DNA of 59,571 nt, taken from assembly GCA_017461315.1 (NCBI GenBank), contig JAFTYR010000052.1, positions 1-59,571 on the forward strand. Reading direction: 5' to 3'. The position numbers and the translations under genes were made by a program. Origin of the DNA: Burkholderiaceae bacterium. Its GTDB lineage: Bacteria; Pseudomonadota; Gammaproteobacteria; Burkholderiales; Burkholderiaceae_F. The notes under the pieces were generated by a model. That model worked only from the letters and a program-made list of their open reading frames with translations, made no database searches and was not told where the DNA came from. Shown piece after piece: positions 9,052-18,146 of the stretch; positions within the stretch are counted from its first letter, which is position 1, and every line of letters starts with the position of its first letter.

Positions 9052-9831
9052 CTACTTGGATAAATTGGGTGACGGAATTGGAGAAAAATAGCTCCAAAGA
9101 ACAGCACCTAATTCTACGTCACGATCTTGACCTTTATGTTTAAGTTTAAAATCGGCATCGGTAAGCGCCGCGAACCCCCACCAACCATTCCATGGAATGT
9201 TGTAACTGAAAACACCTTGTTCATCCGTCATCACGATCTGAGTCACATGAAGATCTGTTGGAGCTGTTAACTTGTTTTTATCGTTGTAATACTCAACTTC
9301 AACTGGAACTCCTACAGCGGGTTTTCCGTTCACTAAAACTTTTCCTTGGAACAAATTTCCTTCGTAATTACCGAAAGGACGTGTTAAAGGAACAATTTCT
9401 GTTTTAAGTCCAATGGGCTGAGTCCATGACTCATCATCGACAAAAGCTGGGACAACCACTTTAGTATGATGGATAATAAATTTATCTTCAGCCCCCTCCC
9501 AATACGGTGCTGGCTCTAGATAAAACTGATAAACCCCAGGACGCTTCACTTGGAATTGCGTTTTCCAAGCTTCCTTACCCAAAACATTTGTCGGTTTCAT
9601 TTGGCTCAAAAGATCCTGTTTCTTTTCATCCACAACGACTCCAAACGCTTTGGGCTTTACCATAGTCATCCCATTCTGTTCCATAGGATGATTAAATGAT
9701 GCCGTTAGATTGACAGTCATCTTCTTTTGATCCATAACCACCGCTTGATCAGGCAGTAAAACCCCAAAATGAGCCAATGAAGTACTCGAAATCATTAAAG
9801 CAGATAAGGCAAAGCAAATTTTCTTCATCAT
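9052..9831 (-). CDS. nikK: DUF4198 periplasmic protein NikK
   Basis: A 259-residue protein with signal peptide (MMKKICFALSALMISSTSLA) followed at once by HFGVLLPD, the conserved N-terminal His of DUF4198/NikK proteins after cleavage. Two beta-rich parts follow, the second carrying a carboxypeptidase-regulatory-like segment (KPAVGVPVEVEYYN). NikK proteins are periplasmic metal-binding partners of nikKMLQO systems. GGAGAG just before the ATG is a good ribosome site, and this is the first gene of the operon. No NikR-like operator or riboswitch was recognised in the 98 bases upstream. Confidence 0.8.
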   Translation of the reverse strand: MMKKICFALSALMISSTSLAHFGVLLPDQAVVMDQKKMTVNLTASFNHPMEQNGMTMVKPKAFGVVVDEKKQDLLSQMKPTNVLGKEAWKTQFQVKRPGVYQFYLEPAPYWEGAEDKFIIHHTKVVVPAFVDDESWTQPIGLKTEIVPLTRPFGNYEGNLFQGKVLVNGKPAVGVPVEVEYYNDKNKLTAPTDLHVTQIVMTDEQGVFSYNIPWNGWWGFAALTDADFKLKHKGQDRDVELGAVLWSYFSPIPSPNLSK

Positions 9832-9929
9832 AGGCTCTCCATAAAAGATACTAGGGTGGTTACTTTTCTTATATTTTACATATTAAACGTGAGAAAGATT
9901 GTTAAGGATTTACCAAAATAGGATTAAAT

Positions 9930-10826
9930 TTATCGGGATTTTGTATGTTCTATCGATTTCCAACAAATAAAAGAACCCAAAACAACGATTGCAACACCGA
10001 GCCAAAAAACGCTCGTCAATTGGGCTCCAATGAAAATGAAGGCAAACAAACTAGATAGGACTGGAGTAAAAAAAGAAGCAATCCCAAGTACGGCTATTTT
10101 CCCCTTCTGCACACCATAGTTCCAGAGAACACAGGCGCCTCCCATCACAACCGCCGCGATCACGATCACCGCAACTCCTTTTACTGAAAAGTTTACGGAT
10201 TCAACATCGCCAATCAACCACAGTCCCGTAAAAAACAATGCCTCTAAAGCAAAAATAGCGGTTGTCGGATTTTCTCCTTGAGCCCATGCGGTTGTGAAAT
10301 TGGAATAACTCGCCCAGGCCACCGCCGATATCAGCGCTAAAAGGTAACAAACCGGATTGCTCCGTACATGATCATTGATCTGAGAAAAATTAATAACAAT
10401 CTCTTTCGAGATGATCATCAAAATGCCATAGAACGCTAACAGGATTCCTAGAATAATCCACCATCTCGCCTTTTGCTTATTAAACATCACGGCAAATAAT
10501 ATAGTCAGTGATGGCCATAGGTAATTGACCATGCCAACTTCCATCGTCTGAGTACCGTTTTGGGCCATTGCAAGAGAAAAAGCAAAACTCACTGAACACG
10601 CTAACGCAGATCCAAAGCCACAGATATAGTATTTCAGTGGCATCCTTCGGAAATTAGGAAATCGAAAAACTAAAAACAGAATAACAAAAGCGAGAATGTA
10701 TTTCAGAGCCAACCCTGGCGCAACTCCCACGGTTTCAGACAGAATTCGAACAATAGAAACCGATAATCCCCAACACAAGGGAGCAATACAGCCAACTAAA
10801 GTTGCCTGATTTTGACTCAATGCCAT
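9930..10826 (-). CDS. DMT superfamily exporter, YddG-like
   Basis: EamA-type transporter of 298 residues with about ten transmembrane helices in two halves. It shares a long diagnostic stretch with E. coli YddG (QATLVGCIAPLCW at the start, VGMVNYLWPSLTILFAV near residue 97, FFTPVLSSLFA near residue 254). YddG exports aromatic amino acids and other amino acids, so export of amino acids is likely. It stands alone, transcribed toward nikK. Confidence 0.8.
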   Translation of the reverse strand: MALSQNQATLVGCIAPLCWGLSVSIVRILSETVGVAPGLALKYILAFVILFLVFRFPNFRRMPLKYYICGFGSALACSVSFAFSLAMAQNGTQTMEVGMVNYLWPSLTILFAVMFNKQKARWWIILGILLAFYGILMIISKEIVINFSQINDHVRSNPVCYLLALISAVAWASYSNFTTAWAQGENPTTAIFALEALFFTGLWLIGDVESVNFSVKGVAVIVIAAVVMGGACVLWNYGVQKGKIAVLGIASFFTPVLSSLFAFIFIGAQLTSVFWLGVAIVVLGSFICWKSIEHTKSR

Positions 10827-10865
10827 ATACGTGTATTACGTTACAAAGATCGGTAGAGTTTATAT

Positions 10866-11030
10866 CTAAAATGTCCAGATCTCGGCTTCTTTAGGTGGAA
10901 TAAATTGATCATCTTTTGTTAAATATAGTTTCTGCAGTATTTGGATCGCAATCAATGAAGCCACGAAAGTTATAGCAGAAATTGAAAAAAGACTAATAAA
11001 TGGTATCGAATCGTTAAAAGCACATCAATG
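10866..11030 (-). pseudogene. fragment of a membrane protein C terminus
   Basis: On the minus strand a frame without start codon reads about 50 residues, ending TAG at 10866-10868. It contains a convincing transmembrane helix (FISLFSISAITFVASLIAIQ) followed by a polar tail ending EAEIWTF. The fragment is too short and start-less to be a gene. I do not recognise the family. It is probably the end of a decayed gene together with the small frame at 11058-11276. Confidence 0.35.
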
Positions 11031-11057
11031 TGCCAGGCTTGTAGTTATATACGGTAC

Positions 11058-11276
11058 TCAACTACTAAGCGAATCATCACTCAACATTCTAGCCATTCCT
11101 ACTCGAGTAACTTGACTACTAGAAAGTGTTATCGCTTCCTGATTCAAAATTTTTAGGAGAATATTGACTATTTGAATTGCTCTTTCAAATCTTTTTTGTT
11201 TTTCTTTTTCCTGTATTGGTTTAGCGTATCGACACAACATTAAAATATCGTCTTGGACTGAACCGTCAAACATCAC
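11058..11276 (-). CDS. small hypothetical protein, possible gene remnant
   Basis: 72 residues, no family recognised. The frame continues coding-like 25 codons upstream of the ATG (HELKRFITYVAQHA) to a stop, but that part has no ATG, GTG or TTG, so the protein may be an N-terminally truncated remnant. The middle is a basic, amphipathic helix (KEKQKRFERAIQIVNILLKILNQ). No clear ribosome site. The flanks 10827-10865 and 11277-11548 hold nothing else I can identify. Confidence 0.35.
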   Translation of the reverse strand: MMFDGSVQDDILMLCRYAKPIQEKEKQKRFERAIQIVNILLKILNQEAITLSSSQVTRVGMARMLSDDSLSS

Positions 11277-11548
11277 CGCATGTTGAGCAACATAAGTAAT
11301 AAAACGTTTTAACTCATGATCGTTATAGAACGTAAATATATTTAACCTATATCACCAGAGTACAATCGATTTAGTTTCTAAGGCTCTATTATTAACAGAT
11401 ACTCTTAAAAATCAGTCGGTTACGCAATATCACACTAAAATTACTTAACTCAATTTCGGGCAAGAAGATTTCATTGTTCGTGTTATATTTTTCAACGGTC
11501 AAGTTTAATTAATTACAATAACGGCAGTTTTTTAAAGATTTTTTTAAA

Positions 11549-12253
11549 GTGTCTAGAGTGAATCGAGGAATCGGATTTTGGGTAAGAAGATTATGCTTCT
11601 TTCTATTCCTATTCTTTTGTGTCATTCAATTGCAATATATCCTACGTATTGTTTGGTTTAATTATTTTGAGCCCGCTAGTACGCCCTATATTCGATCTCA
11701 ACTTATAAATTTGGCAGAACAGAATAAACCGTTACGCTATCAGTGGGTTGACTATAAACATATTTCATCTTGGGTCCCTAAGGCCATTATCGCAGCTGAA
11801 GACACCCATTTTATGCAACACAATGGAGTGGAATGGTCTGCTATTTGGCAAGCCTTTAATCGAAATTTGATTCAAGGGAATCATTCTCCAGGTGGTTCAA
11901 GCCTCACGCAACAAACCGTTAAAAATCTTTTACTAACGCACGAAAGAAGCTATTTTCGAAAAGCAGAAGAAATCTTTTTAGCTCTTGTAATGGATCTTTT
12001 TTGGAGCAAGAAACGCATCCTTGAAGTCTATATGAACATTGCTGAATTCGGAAACGGTATCTTCGGCATCGAAGCCGCTTCCCGCCACTACTACCATCGA
12101 TCTGCCAAATATCTAACACAGGACCAAGCTATCTGGCTTTCCGCAATCCTCGCTAGCCCCAAACGATATGAAAAAGAACGTAATTCTTCTTTTCTACGCT
12201 ATCGCCTTCAACGCATTCAAACGGACATTCACTACGTCCACATTCCTAAATAA
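11549..12253 (+). CDS. mtgA: monofunctional biosynthetic peptidoglycan transglycosylase
   Basis: Polymerises lipid II into glycan strands at the inner membrane outer face. 234 residues: a basic N terminus, one transmembrane anchor (LCFFLFLFFCVIQLQYIL), then the GT51 domain with catalytic Glu in AAEDTHFMQHNGVEW near residue 80, GGSSLTQQTVKNLLL, KAEEIFLA and the second key region SKKRILEVYMNIAEFG. Start taken as GTG 11549; another in-frame GTG is at 11558, and the ribosome site is weak, so the first few residues are uncertain. It is convergent with fdhE. Confidence 0.9.
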   Translation: MSRVNRGIGFWVRRLCFFLFLFFCVIQLQYILRIVWFNYFEPASTPYIRSQLINLAEQNKPLRYQWVDYKHISSWVPKAIIAAEDTHFMQHNGVEWSAIWQAFNRNLIQGNHSPGGSSLTQQTVKNLLLTHERSYFRKAEEIFLALVMDLFWSKKRILEVYMNIAEFGNGIFGIEAASRHYYHRSAKYLTQDQAIWLSAILASPKRYEKERNSSFLRYRLQRIQTDIHYVHIPK

Positions 12254-12261
12254 AGTCCGGC

Positions 12262-13191
12262 TTATTTTTCAGTCGGAATATCGATTATCTTTTGAGATGA
12301 TTTCATTAATTGGTGTTCCAACCATACCGATTCAATGATACTTGATGCATTTTGTTCAATGTCAAAATCAAATGGAGTGGATATCGCATCTTGAAATACC
12401 GTCGGTAACACTCCATGACAGCGAGAACAAAGATGCAAACGATGCCGTGGATCTTCTTCGGTATAGATATAGTCTAATTTTTGACCATCAAACTCACCAC
12501 ACAAACCGCATCGCTCCTTTTCATAATCCCAGGTTGTTCCACAACAGGCACAAAATAACTTACGAGTATGATTAAATGAATTTTCTTGGTTTGTTACCTG
12601 AGCTAAAGAAGCAGGACCTCCACACGTTGGACAAAGAAAAGGAGCCTTTCTAAACAAATCCCGTTCTTCATGTGACAATAAATTCGTCATTTTTAATCCA
12701 ACCGGATTCAAATAAGCTCGAACAACATTAATTAAAATACCAGCTAAAACAACTTCTTGGGTTTCAGTAACGGAAGATCCTGCGAGATCCAACACCGCAT
12801 CGTCAAAAAAAGCATTAGGATCCTCTCCTACTTTTTCTATCGTTTCCGATCTTAATTTATTCCAATCAATTGCGAGTATTTCGGATATTTGTTCATCATG
12901 AATAATTTCCGAATCGATAAAACTTTCTACCAACTGAATACAATCCGAAATAAAACGTTCAGAATCAATGCGTAATGAGCATAATTGCAAATATGGTTTT
13001 GCTGACTGAATCGCTTGCTCAGCGGACTCTTTAGAAAAACTAACATCTTGGACCTGTTTTTCGATCCGATCGCGACAAGCTAAAACCTTGCTGGCATAAT
13101 CCATAAGAGGATTCCAATCCAACACCCCCTTTTGAGCTCGATAATAAGCAAAGGCTTCTTGACGCTTCTGTGAATTCATAAGGATCATCAC
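12262..13191 (-). CDS. fdhE: formate dehydrogenase accessory protein FdhE
   Basis: FdhE binds iron through rubredoxin-like cysteine pairs and is needed for maturation of respiratory formate dehydrogenase. 309 residues, the expected length. The C-terminal half shows CPTCGGPA, CACCG, CGLCG and CSRCH motifs, spaced as in FdhE. No formate dehydrogenase genes lie in the window, so its target is elsewhere. The first residues are uncertain: ATG codons at 13191, 13188 and 13179 are all possible. Confidence 0.85.
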   Translation of the reverse strand: MMILMNSQKRQEAFAYYRAQKGVLDWNPLMDYASKVLACRDRIEKQVQDVSFSKESAEQAIQSAKPYLQLCSLRIDSERFISDCIQLVESFIDSEIIHDEQISEILAIDWNKLRSETIEKVGEDPNAFFDDAVLDLAGSSVTETQEVVLAGILINVVRAYLNPVGLKMTNLLSHEERDLFRKAPFLCPTCGGPASLAQVTNQENSFNHTRKLFCACCGTTWDYEKERCGLCGEFDGQKLDYIYTEEDPRHRLHLCSRCHGVLPTVFQDAISTPFDFDIEQNASSIIESVWLEHQLMKSSQKIIDIPTEK

Positions 13192-13385
13192 TTTTTAAAT
13201 AATCAGTTAACAGGGAATATACACCTGTACACCGCATTTATCGTCATTCTTTTAGCAATATATCGATCCAAAAATCATCCATGTGTCGACAGAAATTTAT
13301 TTAAATAAAAAAACGTGCAAAATTTTCAAAATCAATGTAGAATATGAATCTTTCCGAATACGAAAGCGTATTTCAGTTAAGTAAA

Positions 13386-13470
13386 GCCGTTGTGGTGAAA
13401 TTGGTAGACACGCCATCTTGAGGGGGTGGTGACGAAAGTCGTGTGGGTTCGAGTCCCACCAACGGCACCA
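13386..13470 (+). tRNA. tRNA-Leu (anticodon GAG)
   Basis: An 85-base cloverleaf with encoded CCA end. The 7-bp acceptor stem pairs 13386-13392 with 13460-13466. The anticodon loop is TTGAGGG with a CCATC/GGTGG stem, giving GAG, which reads CUC and CUU leucine codons. It is a class II tRNA with a GAC-GAAA-GTC variable arm, and the T loop TTCGAGT is standard. Confidence 0.95.
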
Positions 13471-13478
13471 GATTCTAA

Positions 13479-13510
13479 ACCGAATTAGTTGATGCTAATT
13501 CGGTTTTCTT
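13479..13510 (+). terminator. terminator after tRNA-Leu
   Basis: A 10-bp perfect stem (13479-13488 with 13495-13504), a 6-nt loop and a T-rich tail, nine bases after the tRNA. Confidence 0.85.
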
Positions 13511-13556
13511 CTTTGGGTCTCCTTCTTGCAACCATCATCAAATTTCAAATTATTTT

Positions 13557-14105
13557 ATGAGAAGATGCAACTGGGTCAATTTAAACAATCCAGCATATGT
13601 TGATTATCATGATCATGAATGGGGAATTCCCTGTCATGATGATAAAAAACTATATGAACTTTTTATTTTGGAATGTTTTCAAGCCGGTTTATCTTGGGAA
13701 TGCGTTTTAAATAAACGAGAAAATTTTAGAAATGCCTACGATCAATTTGATATTGATAAAGTTATCGTTTACGATGGAACAGAAATCAATCGTTTATTAT
13801 CCGATCCAGGCATTATCCGAAATAAATTAAAAATTCAAGCCAGTATCATCAATAGCCAGATCTTCAAATCCATTCAACAAGAGTTTGGCACGTTTAATCA
13901 GTATCTCTATCAATATACCGATGGAAAAGTCCTATACGAGGCCTATACAATTCGTACGAGCTCTGAATTATCAGACTTAATTTCAAAGGATTTAAAGAAA
14001 AGAGGTATGAAGTTTGTAGGATCTACGACGATATATTCTTTCTTACAGGCTTGTGGTCTTATCTACGCTCACGGACCTGAATGTGATTTACATTGTCGTA
14101 AATAA
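13557..14105 (+). CDS. tag: DNA-3-methyladenine glycosylase I
   Basis: Removes 3-methyladenine from alkylated DNA. 182 residues; zinc-snap ligands are visible as Cys4 and His17-type residues at the N terminus (RRCNWVN, YHDHEWG) and the C-terminal HGPECDLHC. AGLSWECVLNKRENFR contains the conserved substrate-pocket Trp and Glu, and KKRGMKFVGSTTIYSFLQACG is the C-terminal signature. The SWECVLNKRE form is common in Firmicutes, so horizontal origin is possible but not shown. It is transcribed away from the tRNA. Confidence 0.9.
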   Translation: MRRCNWVNLNNPAYVDYHDHEWGIPCHDDKKLYELFILECFQAGLSWECVLNKRENFRNAYDQFDIDKVIVYDGTEINRLLSDPGIIRNKLKIQASIINSQIFKSIQQEFGTFNQYLYQYTDGKVLYEAYTIRTSSELSDLISKDLKKRGMKFVGSTTIYSFLQACGLIYAHGPECDLHCRK

Positions 14106-14109
14106 AGAA

Positions 14110-14153
14110 TCGACTCGGGCAAAACGCTTACGAGTCGACTCTTTTACTTTTTT
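14110..14153. terminator. bidirectional terminator between tag and the symporter gene
   Basis: Inverted repeat 14110-14117 with 14131-14138 (8 bp), followed by T-rich sequence on the plus strand. It lies between two convergent genes. Confidence 0.65.
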
Positions 14154-14164
14154 AGGTCCATCGA

Positions 14165-15661
14165 TTATGCAACACTAGCCTTTGTTACCGTCTCATCATC
14201 CTTAACATCAAAGAAATGATCCAATGAATCGATTACTTCAGCTGTATGAGGGTGAGATTTTGTTGATAAAGAAACCACTACGAAAATCAGTAACGATACA
14301 CACAATGACCAAAATGCTCCAGAGATACCCAGTGGAGAGACTCGGAAAATAAAAGTCATTGCAATCATTACAATTTCACCAACCACAATGGAAGCAATCG
14401 CTCCTTGTGTAGTCGAGCGTTTCCAATATAGTCCACCAATAATGGCAGGAACCAATACGGCTACACCTCCATTTGACAACAATAAGAGATCCGCAAGTGC
14501 TGTTGGTTTCATCAACGCAAAGACAACAGAAGCAAAACCAATGATTAAAACACCTACTTTAGCAACGTTGTACAGTGTATGCTCATCAGCTTTACGATTG
14601 ATGTATTTTTTATAAACATCGGTAGCAACCATCGTTGAAGTCGCATGAAGTTGCGAATCCCCAGTTGACATCGCCGCCGCTAATGCACCGCTAATGATGA
14701 GAGCCGCGAAGAACTCCGGCGTATATTTCAACAGGAGTTCCGGAAAAATCGTGTCACTAGCAACCAAATCCGGCATCAGTATTCGACCAATCATGCCAAC
14801 ACAAGGCGTGAAAACATAAATCATGGTCAGATAAATTGAAGAAAATACCGCAGACCATTTCATTACATTTAAACTTCTACCAGCAAAAAAACGTAAAGTA
14901 ACTTGAGGGAACATCATCATGCCAAACGTAATGATGACCCAACGAGAAACCCAGTCCTGAGGTGTTACGACCCCATTGGGGCCTGGCATAGTAAAGAGTT
15001 CAGGTATGTGGTTATACACCACTTGATACGCATCCGCTACAGTTGGGAAATTCGCCAAAATGACCCAAAGCGATCCACCTAACAGGCCCACAAACATAAA
15101 GATCCCCTGAGCCGCGTCCGTAATCGCCACCCCTTTCATACCACCTAACCATACCAAAACAATCATGATGGCAAAAAAGATCAACGCACCAACGGTATAG
15201 CTTAGAACACCACCAGAAACGGTCTGGAAAATGTAGCTACATCCGATCGCTTGAATCGCAACATACGGAATTGTAAAGACCATCGTTATCAGAGTGACTA
15301 ACATACCAATGGTCTTAGATTGATAGACATCTGATGCGTAATCCGATATAGAAAAATAACCGTAACGCTTTCCTAAGTACCAAAAACGACGTCCCCATAT
15401 CCAGAATAAAACGCCAGGTAGTACGGTCCAAAGACCATTACACCACCAACCGATACCATTCTTATAAACAAAGCCACCGGCTCCCATAAAAGCGTAAGCA
15501 CTATGGTACGTTGCAGAAAAAGTTAAGGTCAGAATAAAAATACCTAAACCACCGCCCGTAGCAAAATCCTTAATGTTTTTCTTATCTTGTTTTGAAGCGT
15601 AAAGAGCCAGTCCTAAAAGTGCGAACAAATAAACAATGAGAATCACCAAACCGACATTCAT
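14165..15661 (-). CDS. sodium:solute symporter family protein
   Basis: SSS-family permease of 498 residues with about 13 hydrophobic segments. Family features seen: an N-terminal YFVLLGLALYASKQ-like helix, the FSATYHSAYAFMGAGG stretch, GGMKGVAITDAAQG near residue 172 (the SSS signature region) and ISGALAAAMSTGDSQLHATS in the sodium-site helix near residue 320. It should import a small organic solute with Na+. Its partners are a small DUF3311-like membrane protein (13 bases upstream) and a creatininase-family hydrolase, which suggests a cyclic amide or ureide, but this is inference. Confidence 0.85.
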   Translation of the reverse strand: MNVGLVILIVYLFALLGLALYASKQDKKNIKDFATGGGLGIFILTLTFSATYHSAYAFMGAGGFVYKNGIGWWCNGLWTVLPGVLFWIWGRRFWYLGKRYGYFSISDYASDVYQSKTIGMLVTLITMVFTIPYVAIQAIGCSYIFQTVSGGVLSYTVGALIFFAIMIVLVWLGGMKGVAITDAAQGIFMFVGLLGGSLWVILANFPTVADAYQVVYNHIPELFTMPGPNGVVTPQDWVSRWVIITFGMMMFPQVTLRFFAGRSLNVMKWSAVFSSIYLTMIYVFTPCVGMIGRILMPDLVASDTIFPELLLKYTPEFFAALIISGALAAAMSTGDSQLHATSTMVATDVYKKYINRKADEHTLYNVAKVGVLIIGFASVVFALMKPTALADLLLLSNGGVAVLVPAIIGGLYWKRSTTQGAIASIVVGEIVMIAMTFIFRVSPLGISGAFWSLCVSLLIFVVVSLSTKSHPHTAEVIDSLDHFFDVKDDETVTKASVA

Positions 15662-15674
15662 TTTTTAGGTCTCC

Positions 15675-15959
15675 TTACTCACTGTGTCCAATTTGCTCAA
15701 TTTTGGTCTGATCTTGCCGACAATCCCAAGCCTTTAACTTCCATGCACTAAATAAAAAAGCCACAATCATCACGATGTACCAAAACTCAAGCCATAAATA
15801 CATGGTAGGCCACCCAAAAGTCAGAGGATGAGTTAGGCAATAATCATTGACCCAATAAACAACGGGTGGATTGACCATTAATACACTAAAAACAAGTATG
15901 ATCCAAAAACATCGTTCACCGAAACTCTTCACAATCCTCTCCTCAAAATTGAAAATCAA
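15675..15959 (-). CDS. small membrane protein, DUF3311-like symporter partner
   Basis: 94 residues with two transmembrane helices (ERCFWIILVFSVLMVNPPVVYW and MYLWLEFWYIVMIVAFLF). The NPPVV...W...LTFGWPTMYLW pattern resembles DUF3311 proteins, usually encoded just before an SSS symporter and thought to be its small subunit. Gaps are 13 bases to the symporter and 17 bases from the hydrolase, so the three form an operon. Function not demonstrated. Confidence 0.65.
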   Translation of the reverse strand: MIFNFEERIVKSFGERCFWIILVFSVLMVNPPVVYWVNDYCLTHPLTFGWPTMYLWLEFWYIVMIVAFLFSAWKLKAWDCRQDQTKIEQIGHSE

Positions 15960-15976
15960 TCCGTATGAAAATTTTG

Positions 15977-16741
15977 CTACTGCAAACTTTGGATGACGGA
16001 GACTAGATTTTTAACTAAGTGTTCGTGATAAATACGACCCTTCTCGGCGTCGGATTTTGTTGGCTCTCCTGTACAACCTCCAGACACCTTCGCCGCGTGC
16101 CTTGCATGCTCTAGCGTACTCGGTACATAACAGAGCGTGTCATGTGTGTAACACGGATCCACAGAATATAGTGGTGTATCTTTTATCGGATTATCTACCG
16201 CTTTTTCTAAATGAACTAAATCCGGATAACGAGCCATCATGTGAGAGGTCTCAACCTCTTCTGCGTGTCCCACGGGACCAAATCCCAATGAACCCACAAT
16301 ATCTTTACTCATATAGGCTGGATCGAAGATTTTAATCGTAACTCCTAAATCAGTCTGAGCTCTTTGGGCGCAGATCTGCATCCAGACTACATTTACGATA
16401 CGGTGTCCATTGATCAAAATGATTTTCTTTAAACCGTGCTCGGAAAGAGATTTAATAATGTCATAGGTTAGTTCAATTAGAACTTCAGGACGGATTGTCA
16501 CAGTACCAGGAAGCACCATATGATGCGGACTCCAACCGAACCATACTGGAGGAACTACAATAGCATCGGTTCGCCCCGCTGCTTCCTCTGCCAAAGTCAT
16601 CGCTACGTACGTATCCGTACCGACTGGCAAATGCAACCCATGTTGTTCTACGCTTCCTACAGGAATAATCGCAACCCCTTTACTCTTTTCAATGGCGATT
16701 TTTGCTTCTTCCCAGCTCTTTGTTTGTAACCAACAAGACAT
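15977..16741 (-). CDS. creatininase-family amidohydrolase
   Basis: Metal-dependent hydrolase of the creatininase fold, 254 residues from the start chosen. Ligands are visible at Glu32 and His34 (VEQHG), Asp43 (VGTDT), a later His in NGH, and Glu in GHAEEVETSHM. The usual NGHGGN is NGHRIVN here, a change next to a metal ligand. The ATG at 16741 has GGAGAG 5-10 bases upstream; a start at 16789 would add an unrelated 16 residues. The family opens cyclic amides such as creatinine or cleaves formamides, so the exact substrate is open. First gene of the symporter operon. Confidence 0.8.
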   Translation of the reverse strand: MSCWLQTKSWEEAKIAIEKSKGVAIIPVGSVEQHGLHLPVGTDTYVAMTLAEEAAGRTDAIVVPPVWFGWSPHHMVLPGTVTIRPEVLIELTYDIIKSLSEHGLKKIILINGHRIVNVVWMQICAQRAQTDLGVTIKIFDPAYMSKDIVGSLGFGPVGHAEEVETSHMMARYPDLVHLEKAVDNPIKDTPLYSVDPCYTHDTLCYVPSTLEHARHAAKVSGGCTGEPTKSDAEKGRIYHEHLVKNLVSVIQSLQ

Positions 16742-16942
16742 TTTTCTCTCCATCGGGATAAAGTTGTAACTGAATGATAACCTAGACACATGTAAAGACA
16801 GAACTTTTTCTTAAGTTATTTATAAAAAAAGAAAATATTTTCATTAAAAAATGAAAAAACCTTTGTTTCTGCCTCTATAGCCGATTAAAAGAAACGATTA
16901 AATCAGAACAATGATTAATAAAAAATTAATTTTTTATAGGTT

Positions 16943-16968
16943 CATCCCTAAGGGATTCCTTAGGGATG
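16943..16968. terminator. strong hairpin after the UxaA-family operon
   Basis: An 11-bp perfect inverted repeat (16943-16953 with 16958-16968) with a 4-nt loop, 16 bases past the minus-strand stop at 16984. No T run follows directly, so it is either a weak terminator or an mRNA 3' stabiliser. The rest of 16742-16983 is AT-rich without a gene and probably holds the promoter of the creatininase operon. Confidence 0.5.
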
Positions 16969-16983
16969 TCAATGAATACTTAA

Positions 16984-18144
16984 TTAGATATACCGACAGA
17001 CGTGATCAACTGCAATATCAGAAAAGCCCAGTGCTTCCGCCTTAGTGACTTTGCCATTGGCTACTTCTAAAACTTCTTTAAAAATTCTCTCTCCAGCTTG
17101 GTGAATTGATTCCTCAGCTTCCAAAATACCCGATACATCAATATCCATATTGTCTTTCATTCGAGTTGCAGTAGTTGGATTACCGGTCACCTTAATTACT
17201 GGCGCTAATGCATGGCCCGTTGGTGTGCCACGTCCTGTTGTGAAAACAACCACAGTAGCTCCACCAGCCACCATACTTGTCACAGAGGAAATGTCATACC
17301 CTGGAGTATCCATGATCAAGGCGCCCTTTTTGGTTGGACGAACCGCTTCGGCTAACACTTCTACGACCGGACGAGTCCCACCTTTGTGGATACATCCTAA
17401 ACTTTTTTCTTCAATGGTTGATAAACCGCCTAGTTTATTACCTGGTGTCGGTTGTCCTGTACGGCAATCTTGCCCTGCTTGAGCTAAATGTTTTTCATAA
17501 TCTTCACAAATTTGTATTATCTGATTATGAATTTCTGGTGTTGCACCGCGTCTAGCTAGAACATGTTCAGCACCAATAAACTCCACCGTTTCACTCATCA
17601 TGGTCGTACCACCTTGGTCAACAACCAAATCTGACATGTAACCGACAGCAGGATTGGACGCAATTCCACTAGTTGCATCGGATCCTCCACATTCAATCGC
17701 TACAAACAGATCTGAAACGGGGCATTTTTCTCGAGCCTGCTGACTGGCTTCTTCAACCATTTTCCGAGCCGCTCGAACCGCCAGAGCCGCTGTTTCAACC
17801 GTACCACCCTCTTCCTGAATACCAAAGGAAACAACCGGTTTATTCGTTAATTTACGAATTTTCTCTGCTAACTCTTTGTGTCCAACCGTTTCACAACCTA
17901 AACCAATGATCACAACACCATAGACATTGGCATTTAACGCAAATCCGGTCAAAACTCTTTGTGTAATTTCGGTGTTTGCCGCTACGTCAGAACACCCAAC
18001 ATTAATAATTACATTCCTAGTACCTTTGACCTGAGAGGCAACAGTACGGCACGTTTCAGAAGCACATGCACATCCCGGCAAAATCAAGACATGATTACGA
18101 ACACCAACCTTACCATCACTACGTTTATAACCCATAAAATACAT
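16984..18144 (-). CDS. UxaA-family dehydratase/lyase, large subunit
   Basis: 386 residues matching the catalytic part of altronate/galactarate dehydratase (UxaA/GarD) and sulfolactate sulfo-lyase SuyB: GYKRSDGKVGVRNHVLILP at the start, GLGCETVGH near residue 80, QEEGGT, CGGSDATSGIASNPAVG near residue 155 and FTTGRGTPTGHALAPVIKV near residue 300. These enzymes are iron-dependent. A perfect AGGAGG six bases before the ATG overlaps the end of the small-subunit gene, so the pair is coupled. Substrate may be a sugar acid or a sulfonate; the sequence alone does not decide. Confidence 0.8.
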   Translation of the reverse strand: MYFMGYKRSDGKVGVRNHVLILPGCACASETCRTVASQVKGTRNVIINVGCSDVAANTEITQRVLTGFALNANVYGVVIIGLGCETVGHKELAEKIRKLTNKPVVSFGIQEEGGTVETAALAVRAARKMVEEASQQAREKCPVSDLFVAIECGGSDATSGIASNPAVGYMSDLVVDQGGTTMMSETVEFIGAEHVLARRGATPEIHNQIIQICEDYEKHLAQAGQDCRTGQPTPGNKLGGLSTIEEKSLGCIHKGGTRPVVEVLAEAVRPTKKGALIMDTPGYDISSVTSMVAGGATVVVFTTGRGTPTGHALAPVIKVTGNPTTATRMKDNMDIDVSGILEAEESIHQAGERIFKEVLEVANGKVTKAEALGFSDIAVDHVCRYI

Positions 18145-18146
18145 AA

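Noticed and set aside
9832..9929. NikR operator or cobalamin/NiCo riboswitch before nikK
   Set aside because: Only 98 bases are available, and neither a GTATGA-type dyad nor conserved riboswitch elements were seen.
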